A stretch of 64,000 nt of DNA from Opitutaceae bacterium (GTDB lineage Bacteria > Verrucomicrobiota > Verrucomicrobiia > Opitutales > Opitutaceae). Each line of letters starts with the position of its first letter. Position 1 is the first letter of the stretch. The notes below the pieces were generated by a model that saw nothing but the letters and a program-made list of their open reading frames with translations, searched no databases and was not told the origin of the DNA. This document shows positions 46,047 to 56,694 of this stretch, in pieces. The position numbers and the translations under genes are program-made. The DNA lies in contig JAUYAK010000126.1 in the NCBI GenBank assembly GCA_030693515.1, positions 1 through 64,000 of the forward strand, read 5' to 3'.

Positions 46047-46181
46047 GGGCGCTCGGCTCTCCGGGTTTTGGAAACCACTCGGTGAAATCGGCGCGGCCGC
46101 CAAGTCGGCGAAATCAGCCGGGGGTGGGGTGAGTTTTCCTTTGCGCCGGGCACGCGCATTTGCGGCGATGCCGTTGCCCCC

Positions 46182-47678
46182 ATGATCACCTCCCGCCTTG
46201 TCCGTCTCGTCTTTGCTCTCGGTGCCGTGCCGGCCGCCCTCTGCGCCGCCACGCCACGCCCGCCCAATATCGTTTTCCTGTTCGCCGACGATCTCGGCTG
46301 GAGCGACCTCGGCGCCTACGGGAGCACGTTCTACGAGACGCCGCACCTTGATCGGCTCGCGAAAGAAGGCGCGCGTTTCACCTCGGCCTACGCGGCGTGC
46401 CCGGTGTGTTCGCCCACGCGCGCGAGCGTCATCACCGGCAAATATCCGCAGCGCACCGGCATCACCGACTACATCGGCGCGCCGCAGCCGCCGGCTTGGA
46501 AACGCAACACCCGCCTGCTGCCCGCGCCCTACACGACCGAACTCGCGCTCGCCGAGACGACGCTCGCCGAGGCGCTGAAGCCCGCGGGCTACGCGACCTT
46601 CTTCGCGGGCAAATGGCACCTCGGCCCCAAGGGCCACTGGCCCGAGGATCAGGGCTTCGACGTCAATCTCGGCGGCAATGACAAGGGCGGCCCCTACGGC
46701 GGCGACAAATATTTTTCCCCCTACGGCAACCCCAGCATCCCGGATGGCCCGAAGGGCGAGCATCTGCCCGACCGCCTGGCGCGCGAGGCCGCGGCCTTCA
46801 TCGCGAAAAACAAGGCGCAGCCCTTTCTCGTCTATCTTCCGTTCTACGATGTCCACACGCCCTTGATGGCGCGCGCCGATCTCCGCGCGAAATACGAGGA
46901 GAAGCGCCGTCGCCTCGCGCCCACGACGCAGTGGGGCCGCGAAGGCGAGCGCGATGTGCGCCTCACTCAAAACCACGCCGTCTATGCCGGCATGGTCGAG
47001 GCGATGGACCAGGCCGTGGGCACCATCCTGCAGGCGCTCCGCGATCACGATCTCGAGCGGGATACGCTCGTCGTCTTCACGAGCGACAACGGCGGCCTCT
47101 CGACGAGCGAAGGCTGGCCGACCTCCAACCTGCCGCTCCGCGGGGGCAAAGGCTGGCTCTACGAGGGTGGGGTGCGCGAGCCGCTCATCGTCCGCTGGGC
47201 CGGCCGCATCGCCGCCGGCCAGGTGATCGACACGCCGGTGAGCAGCCCGGATTTTTTCCCGACGTTTTTAGCCGCCGCCGGTGTGAAGCCCGCCGCGGAC
47301 CTGCCGCCCGATGGCGTGAATCTGCTCCCGCTCCTCACCGCTCGCGCCGTGGCGCCGGATCGCGCGCTGTTCTGGCACTATCCGCACTACGGCAACCAAG
47401 GCGGCGCGCCCGGCGCGGCGGTGCGCCGGGGCGATTGGAAGCTCATCGAGTGGTTCGAGGAAGGCGCGCTGGAGCTCTACAATCTCCGCACCGATCCCGG
47501 TGAGCAGAAGAACCTCGCCGCCGCCGAGCCCGCGCGCGTGCAGGCCCTGCGCGCCGAATTGCAGGCGTGGCAGAAAAACGTCGGGGCAAAATTCCCCACG
47601 TCCAACGCCGCCTACGATCCCGCGAAGCCCAGCGGCCGCTTCTCGGCGCGCCCGCCCGAAGCGGGCGAGGTGCGCTGA
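46182..47678 (+). CDS. formylglycine sulfatase
   Basis: The 498-residue exported sulfatase has a signal peptide (1-22) and the type I sulfatase core: metal ligands D36/D37 in FLFADDLGWSD, the modified Cys76 in CSPTRASVITGKYPQR (CxPxR), GKWHLGPKG, and VVFTSDNGGLS. It hydrolyses sulfate esters, probably of glycans, after anaerobic or aerobic maturation of Cys76 to formylglycine. The C-terminal half contains the usual substrate subdomain (NLPLRGGKGWLYEGG). It opens the sulfatase/TonB locus and ends at a strong terminator. Confidence 0.94.
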   Translation: MITSRLVRLVFALGAVPAALCAATPRPPNIVFLFADDLGWSDLGAYGSTFYETPHLDRLAKEGARFTSAYAACPVCSPTRASVITGKYPQRTGITDYIGAPQPPAWKRNTRLLPAPYTTELALAETTLAEALKPAGYATFFAGKWHLGPKGHWPEDQGFDVNLGGNDKGGPYGGDKYFSPYGNPSIPDGPKGEHLPDRLAREAAAFIAKNKAQPFLVYLPFYDVHTPLMARADLRAKYEEKRRRLAPTTQWGREGERDVRLTQNHAVYAGMVEAMDQAVGTILQALRDHDLERDTLVVFTSDNGGLSTSEGWPTSNLPLRGGKGWLYEGGVREPLIVRWAGRIAAGQVIDTPVSSPDFFPTFLAAAGVKPAADLPPDGVNLLPLLTARAVAPDRALFWHYPHYGNQGGAPGAAVRRGDWKLIEWFEEGALELYNLRTDPGEQKNLAAAEPARVQALRAELQAWQKNVGAKFPTSNAAYDPAKPSGRFSARPPEAGEVR

Positions 47679-47703
47679 GAGGCCAGCCTCCGGTGAAACC
47701 ATC

Positions 47704-47733
47704 GAGCGCCGCCCTTGGGCGGCGCTTTTTTTT
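47704..47733 (+). terminator. intrinsic terminator after the first sulfatase gene
   Basis: AGCGCCGCCC and GGGCGGCGCT arms surround a 2-3 base loop and run into eight T. It lies 26 bases after the sulfatase stop, so the TonB receptor that follows needs its own promoter or read-through. Confidence 0.9.
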
Positions 47734-47813
47734 GTCCGAAAATCGGCCAGCGCGACCTTACGGGATGCCGAGTGGTGCCCTCCGGGGCGCCTGCGGCCTC
47801 GCATTTCCCCATT

Positions 47814-50800
47814 ATGATTCGCCCCACCACCCACCCCGTCGCGGCTGCTTGCCGCACTTTCCACCCCTGCGCGCTGCTTCTCGCCGTGGTGTTCTTCACT
47901 GCTGATCTCGTCGCACAAACGCTTCCCGCGGGCGGTGGCGCACCTCGGCCCGCGGCGACCGGTGGCGACGAAGCCATCGTCCTCTCGCCCTTCACGATCA
48001 CCTCAGACAAAGACGTCGGCTACGAGGCGAGCGAGTCGCTCGCCGGCACCGGCCTGCGCACCAAGCTCACTGACCTCGGCGCCTCCGTCTCGGTCATCAC
48101 TTCGAAATTTCTCAAGGACACTGGCTCCAAAAACCTCGGCGACCTGCTCGTCTACCAGACGAACATGGAGGTCCGTGGCTTCGGCGGAAACTACTCCGGC
48201 GTCACTCCGGCCGGCGGCGGCTTCGCCTCCGAACCCACCCTCGGCAACGGCCCCACCGGCACCCGCGTGCGCGGCCTCGCCGAGGCCACGCAGGCGCGCA
48301 ATTTCTACCGCTCCCTCATCCCGATGGACGGCTACAACACCGACCGCGTCGAGATCAACCGCGGCGCCAACGCCCTCCTCTTCGGCGTCGGCAGCCCCGC
48401 GGGCATCATCAACACCTCCACCGTCGCCGCGGAACTCCAGCGTTCGCGCGGCGAGGTCGAGGCCTCTGTCGGCAGCTACGGCAGCTATCGGCTGACCTTC
48501 GACTACAACGCCGCCCCGCGCCGCGGCGAGTTCGCCGTCCGCGTCGCCGCGGTGAAGGACGACGAGAAATACCAGCAGGAGTTCGCCTTCACCGACACCG
48601 AGCGCAAATACGTCGCCGCCACCTGGGACGTCGCCCCGCTGCGCAACCGCGGCATCTTCGACTCCACGGTCATCCGCGCCTCCTACGAGCGCGGCCGCAT
48701 CGTCTCGAACAATCCCCGATTGCTGCCGCCCGCCGACCGCCTGTCGTCGTGGTTCGACGCCACGCTGCCCGACAGCCTCAAGGCGCTCGGCGCCCGCGCC
48801 AAGGTCACCTACGATCCCGGTATCAATCCCGGCCTGTTCAACGCCGCCCTCCGCACCGCGACGATCGGCACCATCCAGCAGGTCAACCGCTCCGCGACCT
48901 TCGTCTTCGCCAACCCCGACGCCACCGCGCCGCGCGACACTATCCCGACCTCGCCCGCGGGCCAGACCGTCCTCGGCCGCGTCATGGTCTCCAACAACGT
49001 CTTCTTCCCTTGGTCCGGCCTGACCAACACCGCGCAGCACGCCGGCTCCCGCGACATGGCCCGCATCCGCCTCGACTACGCCTTCCCCGACCAGGCGTTC
49101 TACACCTCCGAGAGCCTGACCGACCCGACCGTCTTCGATTTCTTCAACCAGCTCGTCGTCGGCCCCAATTCCGAGCAGAAATCCCGGCTCGAAGCGATCG
49201 ACGTTTCGCTGCAGCAGCTCCTCTTCCGCGGCACCCTCGGCTTCGAGGTCGCGTTCAACCGCCAGCGCTGGACCGAGAGCCTGCAGAATCTCCTCAACGA
49301 GGCCGCGCCCTACATCTCGATCGACGTGAACACCCGGATGTGGACCGGCGAATCGAATCCCAATTTCGGGCGCCCGTTTATTTCCGAGGCCGGCGGTGCC
49401 AGCTACAACCGGCAGGAGATCGAGACCTCGCGCGCGAAGCTCTTCTACGAACTCAATCTCCAGGAAAAAATGCCCGGCCGCTTCGGCCGTATCCTCGGCC
49501 GGCACGTATTTTCGCTGCTCGCCCAGCGCGAAGAACTCTCCACCCGCAACCATTCCGGCGGCGGCTTGTTCTACACCCCCGATTTCTGGGTCAACGGCAA
49601 CAATCAGAGCCGCTCCGCCCCGCAGAGCAAAGAGCCCGTGGCCTGGATCTACCTCGGGCCCTCGCTCGCCAATGCCGCCACTCCCGCCGGCGCCAATCTG
49701 TCCGGCCTGCGGGCGAACCTCATGAATTTCCACCAGGCCGTGACCGGCCAGGGCGTCGTCCTCACCCGCACGCCCGCGCCGTCCGCCGCCGTCGCGCAGC
49801 AGGCGCAATACGCTCCCTTCTACACGCCCATCGACCTCCGCCGCGAAGACGAGCGCGTGACCAACACGGCCACCGGCGCGGGACTCAACCGCCGCATCCT
49901 CGATTCCCAGGCGTTCTCGTTCCAGAGCCACTGGCTCTCCGACACGCTCGTCTCCACGGTCGGCTGGCGCAAAGAAAAGTCCTCCATCCGCGGCATCAAC
50001 GCCCCGATCATCGCCAACGGCGAAAACTATGCGCTCGTCGACGACCCGGCCTTCTCGATCGGGAATCCCTCGATCGTCCCGCAGAATTTCGAGGAGACGC
50101 TCTTTGCCTGGAGCGGCGTCGCGAAGACCCCGCAGAAATGGCTCCGGCGCATCCCGGTCGTCTCCGCGTTCAACGTCTACTATGGCGAGTCCGAAAACTT
50201 CAGCCCGCCCGCCGGCCGCACCGTCAATGCCTTCGGCGCCGCCATCGCCCCGCCCGCGGGCATCACGAAGGAAAAGGGCCTCTACCTCGAGGTGTTCGAC
50301 GGCAAGCTCAGCGCCCGGTTCAACTTCTTCGAGACGACGCAGACCGGCAGCTTCAACGGCTCGGTCGGCGGCCTCGCCGCGCAGATCGTCGGCATGCACA
50401 CGGCCGCCTACAACGCCGTGTTGAATCGCTGGATCCCGGCCGGCCCCGGCGGGTTCCCCGTTGGCTACGTCGCGCCGCCCGCGGAACTGCTCCAGCTCTT
50501 CAACTGGCGGCTCAACAACGGCACGCCCGCCTCCACCAACCCCGGCGTGCAGGACACCAGCGACTTCGTCACCAAGGGCACCGAGGTCGAGCTCATGTTC
50601 CGCCCCACGCGCGGCCTCTCGTTCCTCTTCAACGTCTCCGAGCAGAAATCCGTCCGCAGCAACACCGGCGCCGTCACCCGCGCCCTGATCTTCAACACCC
50701 CCACCGCTTCCGGCGATCCCCTCGCCACCGAGTGGCGCAAGGACTGGACCTACCAGATCCCGCTCTCCCAGGTTGCGATCAATTTCCTCGGGAGCCGCAC

Positions 50801-51314
50801 CGACATCAACATGTTCGGCGTGGCCTTTCAGCGAAACGTCCTCAATCCCTATAACATCGCCGCCTCCGCCGACGGCGCCGCCGTCCACGACCTGCGCCGC
50901 TGGCGCGCCAATTTCGTCGGCAACTATGAGTTCCAAGGCGAACGGCTGAAAGGCTTCGGCGTCGGCGGCGGCGTGCGCTGGCTCGACAAAACCGCGCTCG
51001 GCTATCCGCTCGCCAACTTCCGCGCCGACCTCACGCCCATCCCCGCCGGGGCCGCGCCGCAGCCCGGCGACATCCGCATCTCCGACGTCCGCAACCCCTA
51101 CTACGGTCCGTCCGAGACCCGCTACGACGCCTGGGTTTCCTACGGCACGAAGATTCTCCGCGGCAAATACGGCTTCAAGCTCCAGCTCAACGTCCGGAAT
51201 CTCCTCACCGAAGACGACATGGTGCCCGCCGTGATCAACCCCGATGGCACCATCCCCGTCTGGTCGATCGCCGAAGGCCGCAAATACACCCTCACGGCGC
51301 GGTTCACGTTCTGA
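47814..51314 (+). CDS. TonB-dependent receptor, large type
   Basis: The 1166-residue outer-membrane receptor has a signal peptide (about 1-36), then the family lead AIVLSPFTITSDKDVGYEAS, an N-terminal plug (about 60-210; SVSVITSKFLKDTG, RVEINRGANALLFGVGSPAG), and a 22-strand barrel ending in the aromatic YTLTARFTF. ATG 47814 is chosen for the signal peptide. It is larger than usual (about 700-1000), mostly through long extracellular loops. Likely imports a sulfated or bulky organic substrate supplied by the sulfatases; the substrate is inference. Confidence 0.94.
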   Translation: MIRPTTHPVAAACRTFHPCALLLAVVFFTADLVAQTLPAGGGAPRPAATGGDEAIVLSPFTITSDKDVGYEASESLAGTGLRTKLTDLGASVSVITSKFLKDTGSKNLGDLLVYQTNMEVRGFGGNYSGVTPAGGGFASEPTLGNGPTGTRVRGLAEATQARNFYRSLIPMDGYNTDRVEINRGANALLFGVGSPAGIINTSTVAAELQRSRGEVEASVGSYGSYRLTFDYNAAPRRGEFAVRVAAVKDDEKYQQEFAFTDTERKYVAATWDVAPLRNRGIFDSTVIRASYERGRIVSNNPRLLPPADRLSSWFDATLPDSLKALGARAKVTYDPGINPGLFNAALRTATIGTIQQVNRSATFVFANPDATAPRDTIPTSPAGQTVLGRVMVSNNVFFPWSGLTNTAQHAGSRDMARIRLDYAFPDQAFYTSESLTDPTVFDFFNQLVVGPNSEQKSRLEAIDVSLQQLLFRGTLGFEVAFNRQRWTESLQNLLNEAAPYISIDVNTRMWTGESNPNFGRPFISEAGGASYNRQEIETSRAKLFYELNLQEKMPGRFGRILGRHVFSLLAQREELSTRNHSGGGLFYTPDFWVNGNNQSRSAPQSKEPVAWIYLGPSLANAATPAGANLSGLRANLMNFHQAVTGQGVVLTRTPAPSAAVAQQAQYAPFYTPIDLRREDERVTNTATGAGLNRRILDSQAFSFQSHWLSDTLVSTVGWRKEKSSIRGINAPIIANGENYALVDDPAFSIGNPSIVPQNFEETLFAWSGVAKTPQKWLRRIPVVSAFNVYYGESENFSPPAGRTVNAFGAAIAPPAGITKEKGLYLEVFDGKLSARFNFFETTQTGSFNGSVGGLAAQIVGMHTAAYNAVLNRWIPAGPGGFPVGYVAPPAELLQLFNWRLNNGTPASTNPGVQDTSDFVTKGTEVELMFRPTRGLSFLFNVSEQKSVRSNTGAVTRALIFNTPTASGDPLATEWRKDWTYQIPLSQVAINFLGSRTDINMFGVAFQRNVLNPYNIAASADGAAVHDLRRWRANFVGNYEFQGERLKGFGVGGGVRWLDKTALGYPLANFRADLTPIPAGAAPQPGDIRISDVRNPYYGPSETRYDAWVSYGTKILRGKYGFKLQLNVRNLLTEDDMVPAVINPDGTIPVWSIAEGRKYTLTARFTF

Positions 51315-51559
51315 GCGCGGCCAATCCCTGCCGCCCACGGAAGGGCGCCATTCTCGCCGCCCTCCCTCGCGGCACGGATGCCGCACGGTCGCACGCCACT
51401 CGGCTGGAGTCCCGGCGGCGACGCTCGTTCGGCGACGGTGCATGCACGCCGGAAATCGTCCGCCTTCCGGCGATGGCGGTCCCGTCAAGGTTGACTCGCT
51501 CCCGCTGAGCAAGCAGTGAGGGCCACCGCAATCCGCCTGGTGCCGGTGCGCCCAAGAAC

Positions 51560-52369
51560 GTGCCCCTCGATCCCACCCTTTCGGCTTCCAATGTCGCCGT
51601 GCTTGCGGCGGCCGCCATCGACCGCGCACTCTTGGAGGAGCTGTTCGATCACACCCCGGATATTGCGTTTTTCATCAAGGACGCCGCCGGTCGCTACACC
51701 ACGGTGAACCATTCGTTGGTCGAGCGCCACGGCCTGCGCAGCAAGGCGGAGATGATCGGGCGACGCCCCGCCGACGTGTGCGCGGGCAGCTTCGGACGCA
51801 TCCCGACCGAACAGGACGCGGATGTGCTGCGCACCGGGCGCCCCATCGTCGAGCACCTCGAGCTCCATTGGCTGCTGCCCCACCGCCCGGTCTGGTGCCT
51901 TACGACCAAACTGCCGCTGCGCGATGCGGCGGGAAAGATCCGCGGCCTCATCGGCATCTCCAAGGACGTGCGCGCGCCGCTTCCGCCGCGGGAAATCCAG
52001 CCGGAAATCGCCGCGGCCCTCCTGCATTTGGAAACCAACTACGCGGAGCCCATCTCGCCTTCGCGCCTCGCCCGCCTCGCCCGGGTGCCGCCTGCGAGGT
52101 TCGGCCGCGTCGTCAAGCGCATCTTCGGCCTCACCCCCGTCCAGTTGATCGCCAAGACGCGCATCGCCGCCGGCTCGCTGGCCCTCCGCGATACCCCTCG
52201 CGCCGTCGCCGAAATCGCGCACGCGTGCGGCTTCTCCGATCACAGCGCCTTCACGCGGGCCTTCCGCGCCGCCACCGGAGTGACGCCCACCGAGTTTCGC
52301 AGGATCCACGGCGCGGCCCCAGTCGGCGGCGGGCCGGAAGCAGTCCGCAGGGCCGCGCGTCGGCGTTGA
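51560..52369 (+). CDS. PAS-AraC family transcriptional regulator
   Basis: The 269-residue regulator begins at GTG 51560. Residues about 20-140 form a PAS domain (LFDHTPDIAFFIKDAAGRYT; RGLIGISKDV). The C-terminal 100 residues are an AraC double helix-turn-helix (SPSRLARLARVPPARFGRVV and CGFSDHSAFTRAFRAATGVT). It lies between the first TonB receptor and the enolase-superfamily gene and probably controls this locus. The inducing signal is unknown. The 245 bases before it contain a GC-rich inverted repeat (about 51453-51478) and no gene. Confidence 0.9.
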   Translation: MPLDPTLSASNVAVLAAAAIDRALLEELFDHTPDIAFFIKDAAGRYTTVNHSLVERHGLRSKAEMIGRRPADVCAGSFGRIPTEQDADVLRTGRPIVEHLELHWLLPHRPVWCLTTKLPLRDAAGKIRGLIGISKDVRAPLPPREIQPEIAAALLHLETNYAEPISPSRLARLARVPPARFGRVVKRIFGLTPVQLIAKTRIAAGSLALRDTPRAVAEIAHACGFSDHSAFTRAFRAATGVTPTEFRRIHGAAPVGGGPEAVRRAARRR

Positions 52370-52646
52370 CATGCACCGTCGTCCAGGGCGGCGTGCGCCG
52401 CCCGCTGCCGGCTTGGCGCGAGCGGACGCGCATGACCGGCGGCTGTGCCAACTTCGCCGATATCGCGCGTTTCCTGGTCAAGACGCCGCGCCGCCGATGG
52501 GATAAACTCTCGCCGCGCCAATGCCCCCATCCCGTGCTGATGAACCAAAGAGCGAACAATGGGTTCACTCGCGAGCCGAGTCCCCGTGCCGAGAAGCACG
52601 CGGGCAGGCGGCGCGCCGGGTCTGACCGCGATCGGCTTCGCCCAGC

Positions 52647-53750
52647 ATGAAGATCACCCGCATCCTTGCTTATCGCGTCGAACTCCCCCTCCGGGAAACC
52701 ACCTACCGGTGGAGCGGCGGCAAGTCGGTCACCGTGTTCGACAGCACGATCGTGCGCGTGGAGACCGACACCGGGCTCACGGGCCATGGCGAAGTCTGCC
52801 CCCTCGGGCCGTTCTACCTACCCGCCTACGCGGAGGGCGTCCGCGCCGGCCTGCGCGAACTCGGCCCGCACCTCCTCGGCGCCGATCCGCGCCAGCTCGC
52901 GAAACTCAACCGCACCATGGATGCCGCGCTTCAGGGCCATCCCTACGTGAAGAGTGGCATCGACATCGCATGCTGGGATATCCTCGGTCAGGCGACGGGC
53001 CTGCCCGTCTGCGAATTGCTCGGGGGGCGCTACGGCGAGGAGGTGCACCTTTACCGCGCGATCTCGCAGGAGTCGCCGGAGCAGATGGCGGCGAAAGTCG
53101 CCAGCTATCGTGCGGAGGGCTATCGTCGGTTCCAACTCAAGGTCGGCGGCGATCCCGACGTGGACATCGCGCGCATCCACGCGGTCGCCGCCCAACTCCA
53201 GCCCGGTGATCGCCTCGTGGCCGACGCCAACACCGGCTGGCTGCAGCACGAGGCCGTGCGCGTCGCCAAGGCCGTGCGCGACTTGGATGTCTATCTGGAG
53301 CAACCGTGCCGGACCTACGAGGAGTGCCTCGCCGTGCGCCGGCAGACGCCGCATCCGCTCGTGCTCGACGAAATCATCGACGACCTCGGCATCTTGCTCC
53401 GGGCCCGGGCCGACCACGCGATGGACGTGGTGAATCTCAAGATCAGCAAACTCGGCGGCCTGACCAAGATTCGCCTCGCGCGCGATCTTTGCGTGGGCAT
53501 GGGTATCGCCATGACGCTGGAGGATTCGTGGGGCGGTGACATTGCCACGGCCGCCATCGCCCACCTCGCGCACAGCACACCGACGGAATATTTGTTCAGC
53601 ACGACTGACTTCAACAGCTACGTCACGGTCAGCACCGCGGCCGGCGCGCCGCAGCGCGTGCAAGGGCGCATGGCCGCTTCCAAGGCACCTGGCCTCGGCA
53701 TCGCCCCAAGGTGGGATGTCCTCGGCGATCCCGTGGTGGAAATCCCATAG
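52647..53750 (+). CDS. enolase-superfamily (mandelate racemase/muconate lactonizing type) enzyme
   Basis: The 367-residue enzyme has the capping N-terminal domain (about 1-125) and a TIM-like barrel. Catalytic residues of the MLE subgroup are visible: Lys165 in [10 protein letters not shown], metal ligands Asp193 in VADANTGW, Glu218 in YLEQPC and Asp241/Glu242 in LDEIIDD, and Lys265 in [30 protein letters not shown] resembles proteins that dehydrate or epimerise hydroxyproline derivatives, but an acid-sugar dehydratase is equally possible. It sits between the AraC-type regulator and TonB receptor 2, so it likely processes an imported carboxylate. Confidence 0.9.
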   Translation: MKITRILAYRVELPLRETTYRWSGGKSVTVFDSTIVRVETDTGLTGHGEVCPLGPFYLPAYAEGVRAGLRELGPHLLGADPRQLAKLNRTMDAALQGHPYVKSGIDIACWDILGQATGLPVCELLGGRYGEEVHLYRAISQESPEQMAAKVASYRAEGYRRFQLKVGGDPDVDIARIHAVAAQLQPGDRLVADANTGWLQHEAVRVAKAVRDLDVYLEQPCRTYEECLAVRRQTPHPLVLDEIIDDLGILLRARADHAMDVVNLKISKLGGLTKIRLARDLCVGMGIAMTLEDSWGGDIATAAIAHLAHSTPTEYLFSTTDFNSYVTVSTAAGAPQRVQGRMAASKAPGLGIAPRWDVLGDPVVEIP

Positions 53751-53794
53751 AATTAAATCCTGTTTCCAGCACTCAAACTACCCCCAAGAACGCC

Positions 53795-56656
53795 ATGACC
53801 AGAACAGCATTCCCATCCCTAGCTGCGGCCATTGCCGGATGGCTCGCCGCCTCGACCGCCACCACCGCCCAGACCGCTGCCCCCGCGCCGAAGGAGAGCG
53901 CCGTCGTGCTCAGTCCGTTTCAGGTCAGCACCGACCGCGACTCCGGCTACGTCGCCTCCAGCACGCTGGCCGGCACGCGCTTGAATTCAGAACTCTGGGA
54001 CACGCCCGCGGCGATTTCCGTTTTCACCTCGGAGTTCCTGTCCGACATCGGCGTCCTCGACGTGAAATCCTCGCTGAATTTCGCGCTCAACTCGTCCGAG
54101 GACACAAGCAACTACACCGGTAATTTTCTCGTCGCGAACGACGTCAACATCCAGATCCGCGGCTTCGTCGAGGCCGCCGTCGGCCGCAATTACTTCACGT
54201 GGCGGCTCTCCTCCGATGTGTTCAATGTCGAGCGCATCGACTTTTCCCGCGGCCCCAACTCCGTGCTCTTCGGCGTCGGCGCCCCCGGTGGAATCGTCAA
54301 CACGTCCAGCAAACGCGCCTCGATCGGCCGCGACTCCTCCCGGCTCCGCACCCGCATCGGCAGCTGGGATGACTACCGCGTCGAATACGATTTCGGAAAA
54401 ACGTTGGTGAAGGACAAGCTCGCCGTCCGGGCGAATCTGCTCTGGCAGGACAAGAACGACTGGCGCGAGTTCAAGTCCTCCCAGCGCCGCGCCGGCGCGC
54501 TCGCCGCGACGTATCGGCCTTTCAAGGCCACCGAGATCCGCTTCGACGGCGAATACGGCGACGTCGATCAGTTGCACGCCCAGCCCTATCCCGCCCGGGA
54601 GGGCTTCGTGGGCTGGGAGGCCGCGGGCCGGCTCATTGCCAGCACCTACGGGCAAGCGGTTAACGGCACGACGGCCAACACGGTTGCCCCGGTCGTCTGG
54701 GATCCGTTTTCCGGCGGCCCGCCGGTGAGTTGGAGCGGCAGCCGGATCGCGAGCGTCGGCCCCCGGGCCAGTGCGCTCGCCAACATTGGCGCCTCGGTGC
54801 TCGACGAATCCAAGCATCCCCGCTGGGCGGCGATCACCAGCCCCGGCTGGACCAACAATTTCTACTACTACAACTACGCCGGGTTTCTCGAGCAACGCCT
54901 CGGCGATAATTTTTCCATCGAAGCCGCCTTCAACCGGCAACGCGAGTCGCGCTCGCAGAACCGCCCGACCGGCTTTGGCGAGGTCGTCCTGCGCGTCGAT
55001 CCCAACGCCGTGCGCCCTACGGCCAGCAATGCCCTCGGCGTCGTCACGGCCACCGCACCCAATCCGAACGTCGGCCGCTATTACATCGAGGGCCGCAATT
55101 ACGGCCTGCTGATTGCCGATCGGACGATCGACGATTACCGCCTGACGACCTCCTACCGGCTCGATCTCACCGCCCGCAGTCGCTGGCTCGGCCGGCACGA
55201 TCTCGCCGCGCTCGTCAGCCGCACCGACACGCTCAATCGCGACGACACCCTCGACAACCGCAACACCACCCCCGTCGGCAACGCCACCTTCCCGCTGGAT
55301 ATCACCAACGGCAACAATCAGATTCTCCGCCGGACGTATCTGGATTTCTCGAATCCCGATCCCCGCTGGCACGGGCTCGCCGATCCCGACCGTTACCGCC
55401 TCCTCGGCCAGCACGGCATCACCGAGGCCATGGTCCGCGTGGGCGACGCCGGCCGCGATTTCCTCACCCGCGCCGACACGTCGATGCTCGCCACGCAGAG
55501 CCGCTGGTTCGACGGCCGCGTGGTCGTGACCGGTGGCTTTCGCCGGGACCGGCTGCGCGTCTGGACGGACACGATCGACACGGACGGCGACGGCGATCTC
55601 AACGAGCACCGCGCCCCCGTGACGCGCGTCTATCCCCGCCGGCAGCAAAACGGCCGCAAGAGTTTCGATCAGGGCGACACCAAGACTTTCGGCACCGTCG
55701 TGCATCCGCTCCCCTGGCTCGCGGCGTTCTACAACCAGTCGAACAGCTTTCGGCCCCAGTCGAACCAGGACATCAACGGCGCCCTCATCGGCAACCGCAA
55801 GGGCGAGGGCCGCGACTACGGCCTGCGCTTCCGCCTTTGGGACAGCAAGGTCAACGTCTCGATAGCGCGCTACACGACGGATGACGCCAACGCCGCGGTC
55901 GGCTACGACAATAACTTCAACAATTTCATCAACTCGATCTGGCGCGCCATCGGCCAATCCAACCTCCAGCGTCCCGCCGCTTCCGACAGCCAGGACCTGA
56001 GCGGCAAGGGCACCGAGGTCGAGATCACCGCCAATCCCACGCCGAATTGGCGCCTCGCCATCAACGCCGCGCAAACCCACCAAGTCGCTTCTTCCCTCTA
56101 CCCGCGCAACGGCGCTTACCTGGAGAGCAACCGCGCCCTGTGGATGCAAAACGCTACCCGTCCCCTCGGCAGCGAAATCGTCGCCAGCATCCCGAATCCC
56201 GATCCGGTCACGGGCGGCCCGGCGACGGTGCTGACCGCGCTGCGCGAAGTGGACATCATCTATCGCGCGATTACCGCCGGCGCCGGCTCCACGCGGCGGC
56301 AGTTGCGGGAATACACTGGGAATTTCTTCACCGCCTATTCGTTCCGCGGCGGCGAAGGCCTCGTGCGCGGCCTCACCATCGGGGGTGGGGCCAACTACCG
56401 CGGCAAGGGCGTCGTCGGCTTCGATACCACGAGGAGGAACGCGATCATTTACGGCCCCGCCTACACGCTCGCCAACGCCATGCTCGCCTATGAATGGCGC
56501 CTCAAGAAATCCCGCACGATCAAGCTCCAGCTCAACGTCGACAACCTCCTCGACGAATCCAAGCCGATCCTGACCGATGCGAGCGAGACCCAGGAATTCA
56601 GCTACGTCTTCCAAACCCCACGCAGCTTCTCGGTCACGACGACATTGACCTTCTGA
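53795..56656 (+). CDS. TonB-dependent receptor
   Basis: The 953-residue receptor has a signal peptide (about 1-26), lead AVVLSPFQVSTDRDSGYVAS and STLAGTRL, a plug domain (ISVFTSEFLSDIG; VERIDFSRGPNSVLFGVGAP) and a barrel that closes in SFSVTTTLTF. It starts 44 bases after the enolase-superfamily stop and is followed 38 bases later by the second sulfatase, so the three are probably one operon. Its extracellular loops differ from those of receptor 1, suggesting another substrate. Confidence 0.94.
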   Translation: MTRTAFPSLAAAIAGWLAASTATTAQTAAPAPKESAVVLSPFQVSTDRDSGYVASSTLAGTRLNSELWDTPAAISVFTSEFLSDIGVLDVKSSLNFALNSSEDTSNYTGNFLVANDVNIQIRGFVEAAVGRNYFTWRLSSDVFNVERIDFSRGPNSVLFGVGAPGGIVNTSSKRASIGRDSSRLRTRIGSWDDYRVEYDFGKTLVKDKLAVRANLLWQDKNDWREFKSSQRRAGALAATYRPFKATEIRFDGEYGDVDQLHAQPYPAREGFVGWEAAGRLIASTYGQAVNGTTANTVAPVVWDPFSGGPPVSWSGSRIASVGPRASALANIGASVLDESKHPRWAAITSPGWTNNFYYYNYAGFLEQRLGDNFSIEAAFNRQRESRSQNRPTGFGEVVLRVDPNAVRPTASNALGVVTATAPNPNVGRYYIEGRNYGLLIADRTIDDYRLTTSYRLDLTARSRWLGRHDLAALVSRTDTLNRDDTLDNRNTTPVGNATFPLDITNGNNQILRRTYLDFSNPDPRWHGLADPDRYRLLGQHGITEAMVRVGDAGRDFLTRADTSMLATQSRWFDGRVVVTGGFRRDRLRVWTDTIDTDGDGDLNEHRAPVTRVYPRRQQNGRKSFDQGDTKTFGTVVHPLPWLAAFYNQSNSFRPQSNQDINGALIGNRKGEGRDYGLRFRLWDSKVNVSIARYTTDDANAAVGYDNNFNNFINSIWRAIGQSNLQRPAASDSQDLSGKGTEVEITANPTPNWRLAINAAQTHQVASSLYPRNGAYLESNRALWMQNATRPLGSEIVASIPNPDPVTGGPATVLTALREVDIIYRAITAGAGSTRRQLREYTGNFFTAYSFRGGEGLVRGLTIGGGANYRGKGVVGFDTTRRNAIIYGPAYTLANAMLAYEWRLKKSRTIKLQLNVDNLLDESKPILTDASETQEFSYVFQTPRSFSVTTTLTF

Positions 56657-56694
56657 GCTGCCCGGCCAGCTCGGCCACCGACCGCCCAACCATC

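Noticed and set aside
48003-51629. 1208-residue minus-strand open frame opposite the first TonB receptor
   Set aside because: Arg/Asp/Gly-rich shadow; the receptor with signal peptide and barrel end is on the plus strand.
53987-56689. 900-residue minus-strand open frame opposite the second TonB receptor
   Set aside because: Same kind of shadow; no domain visible.
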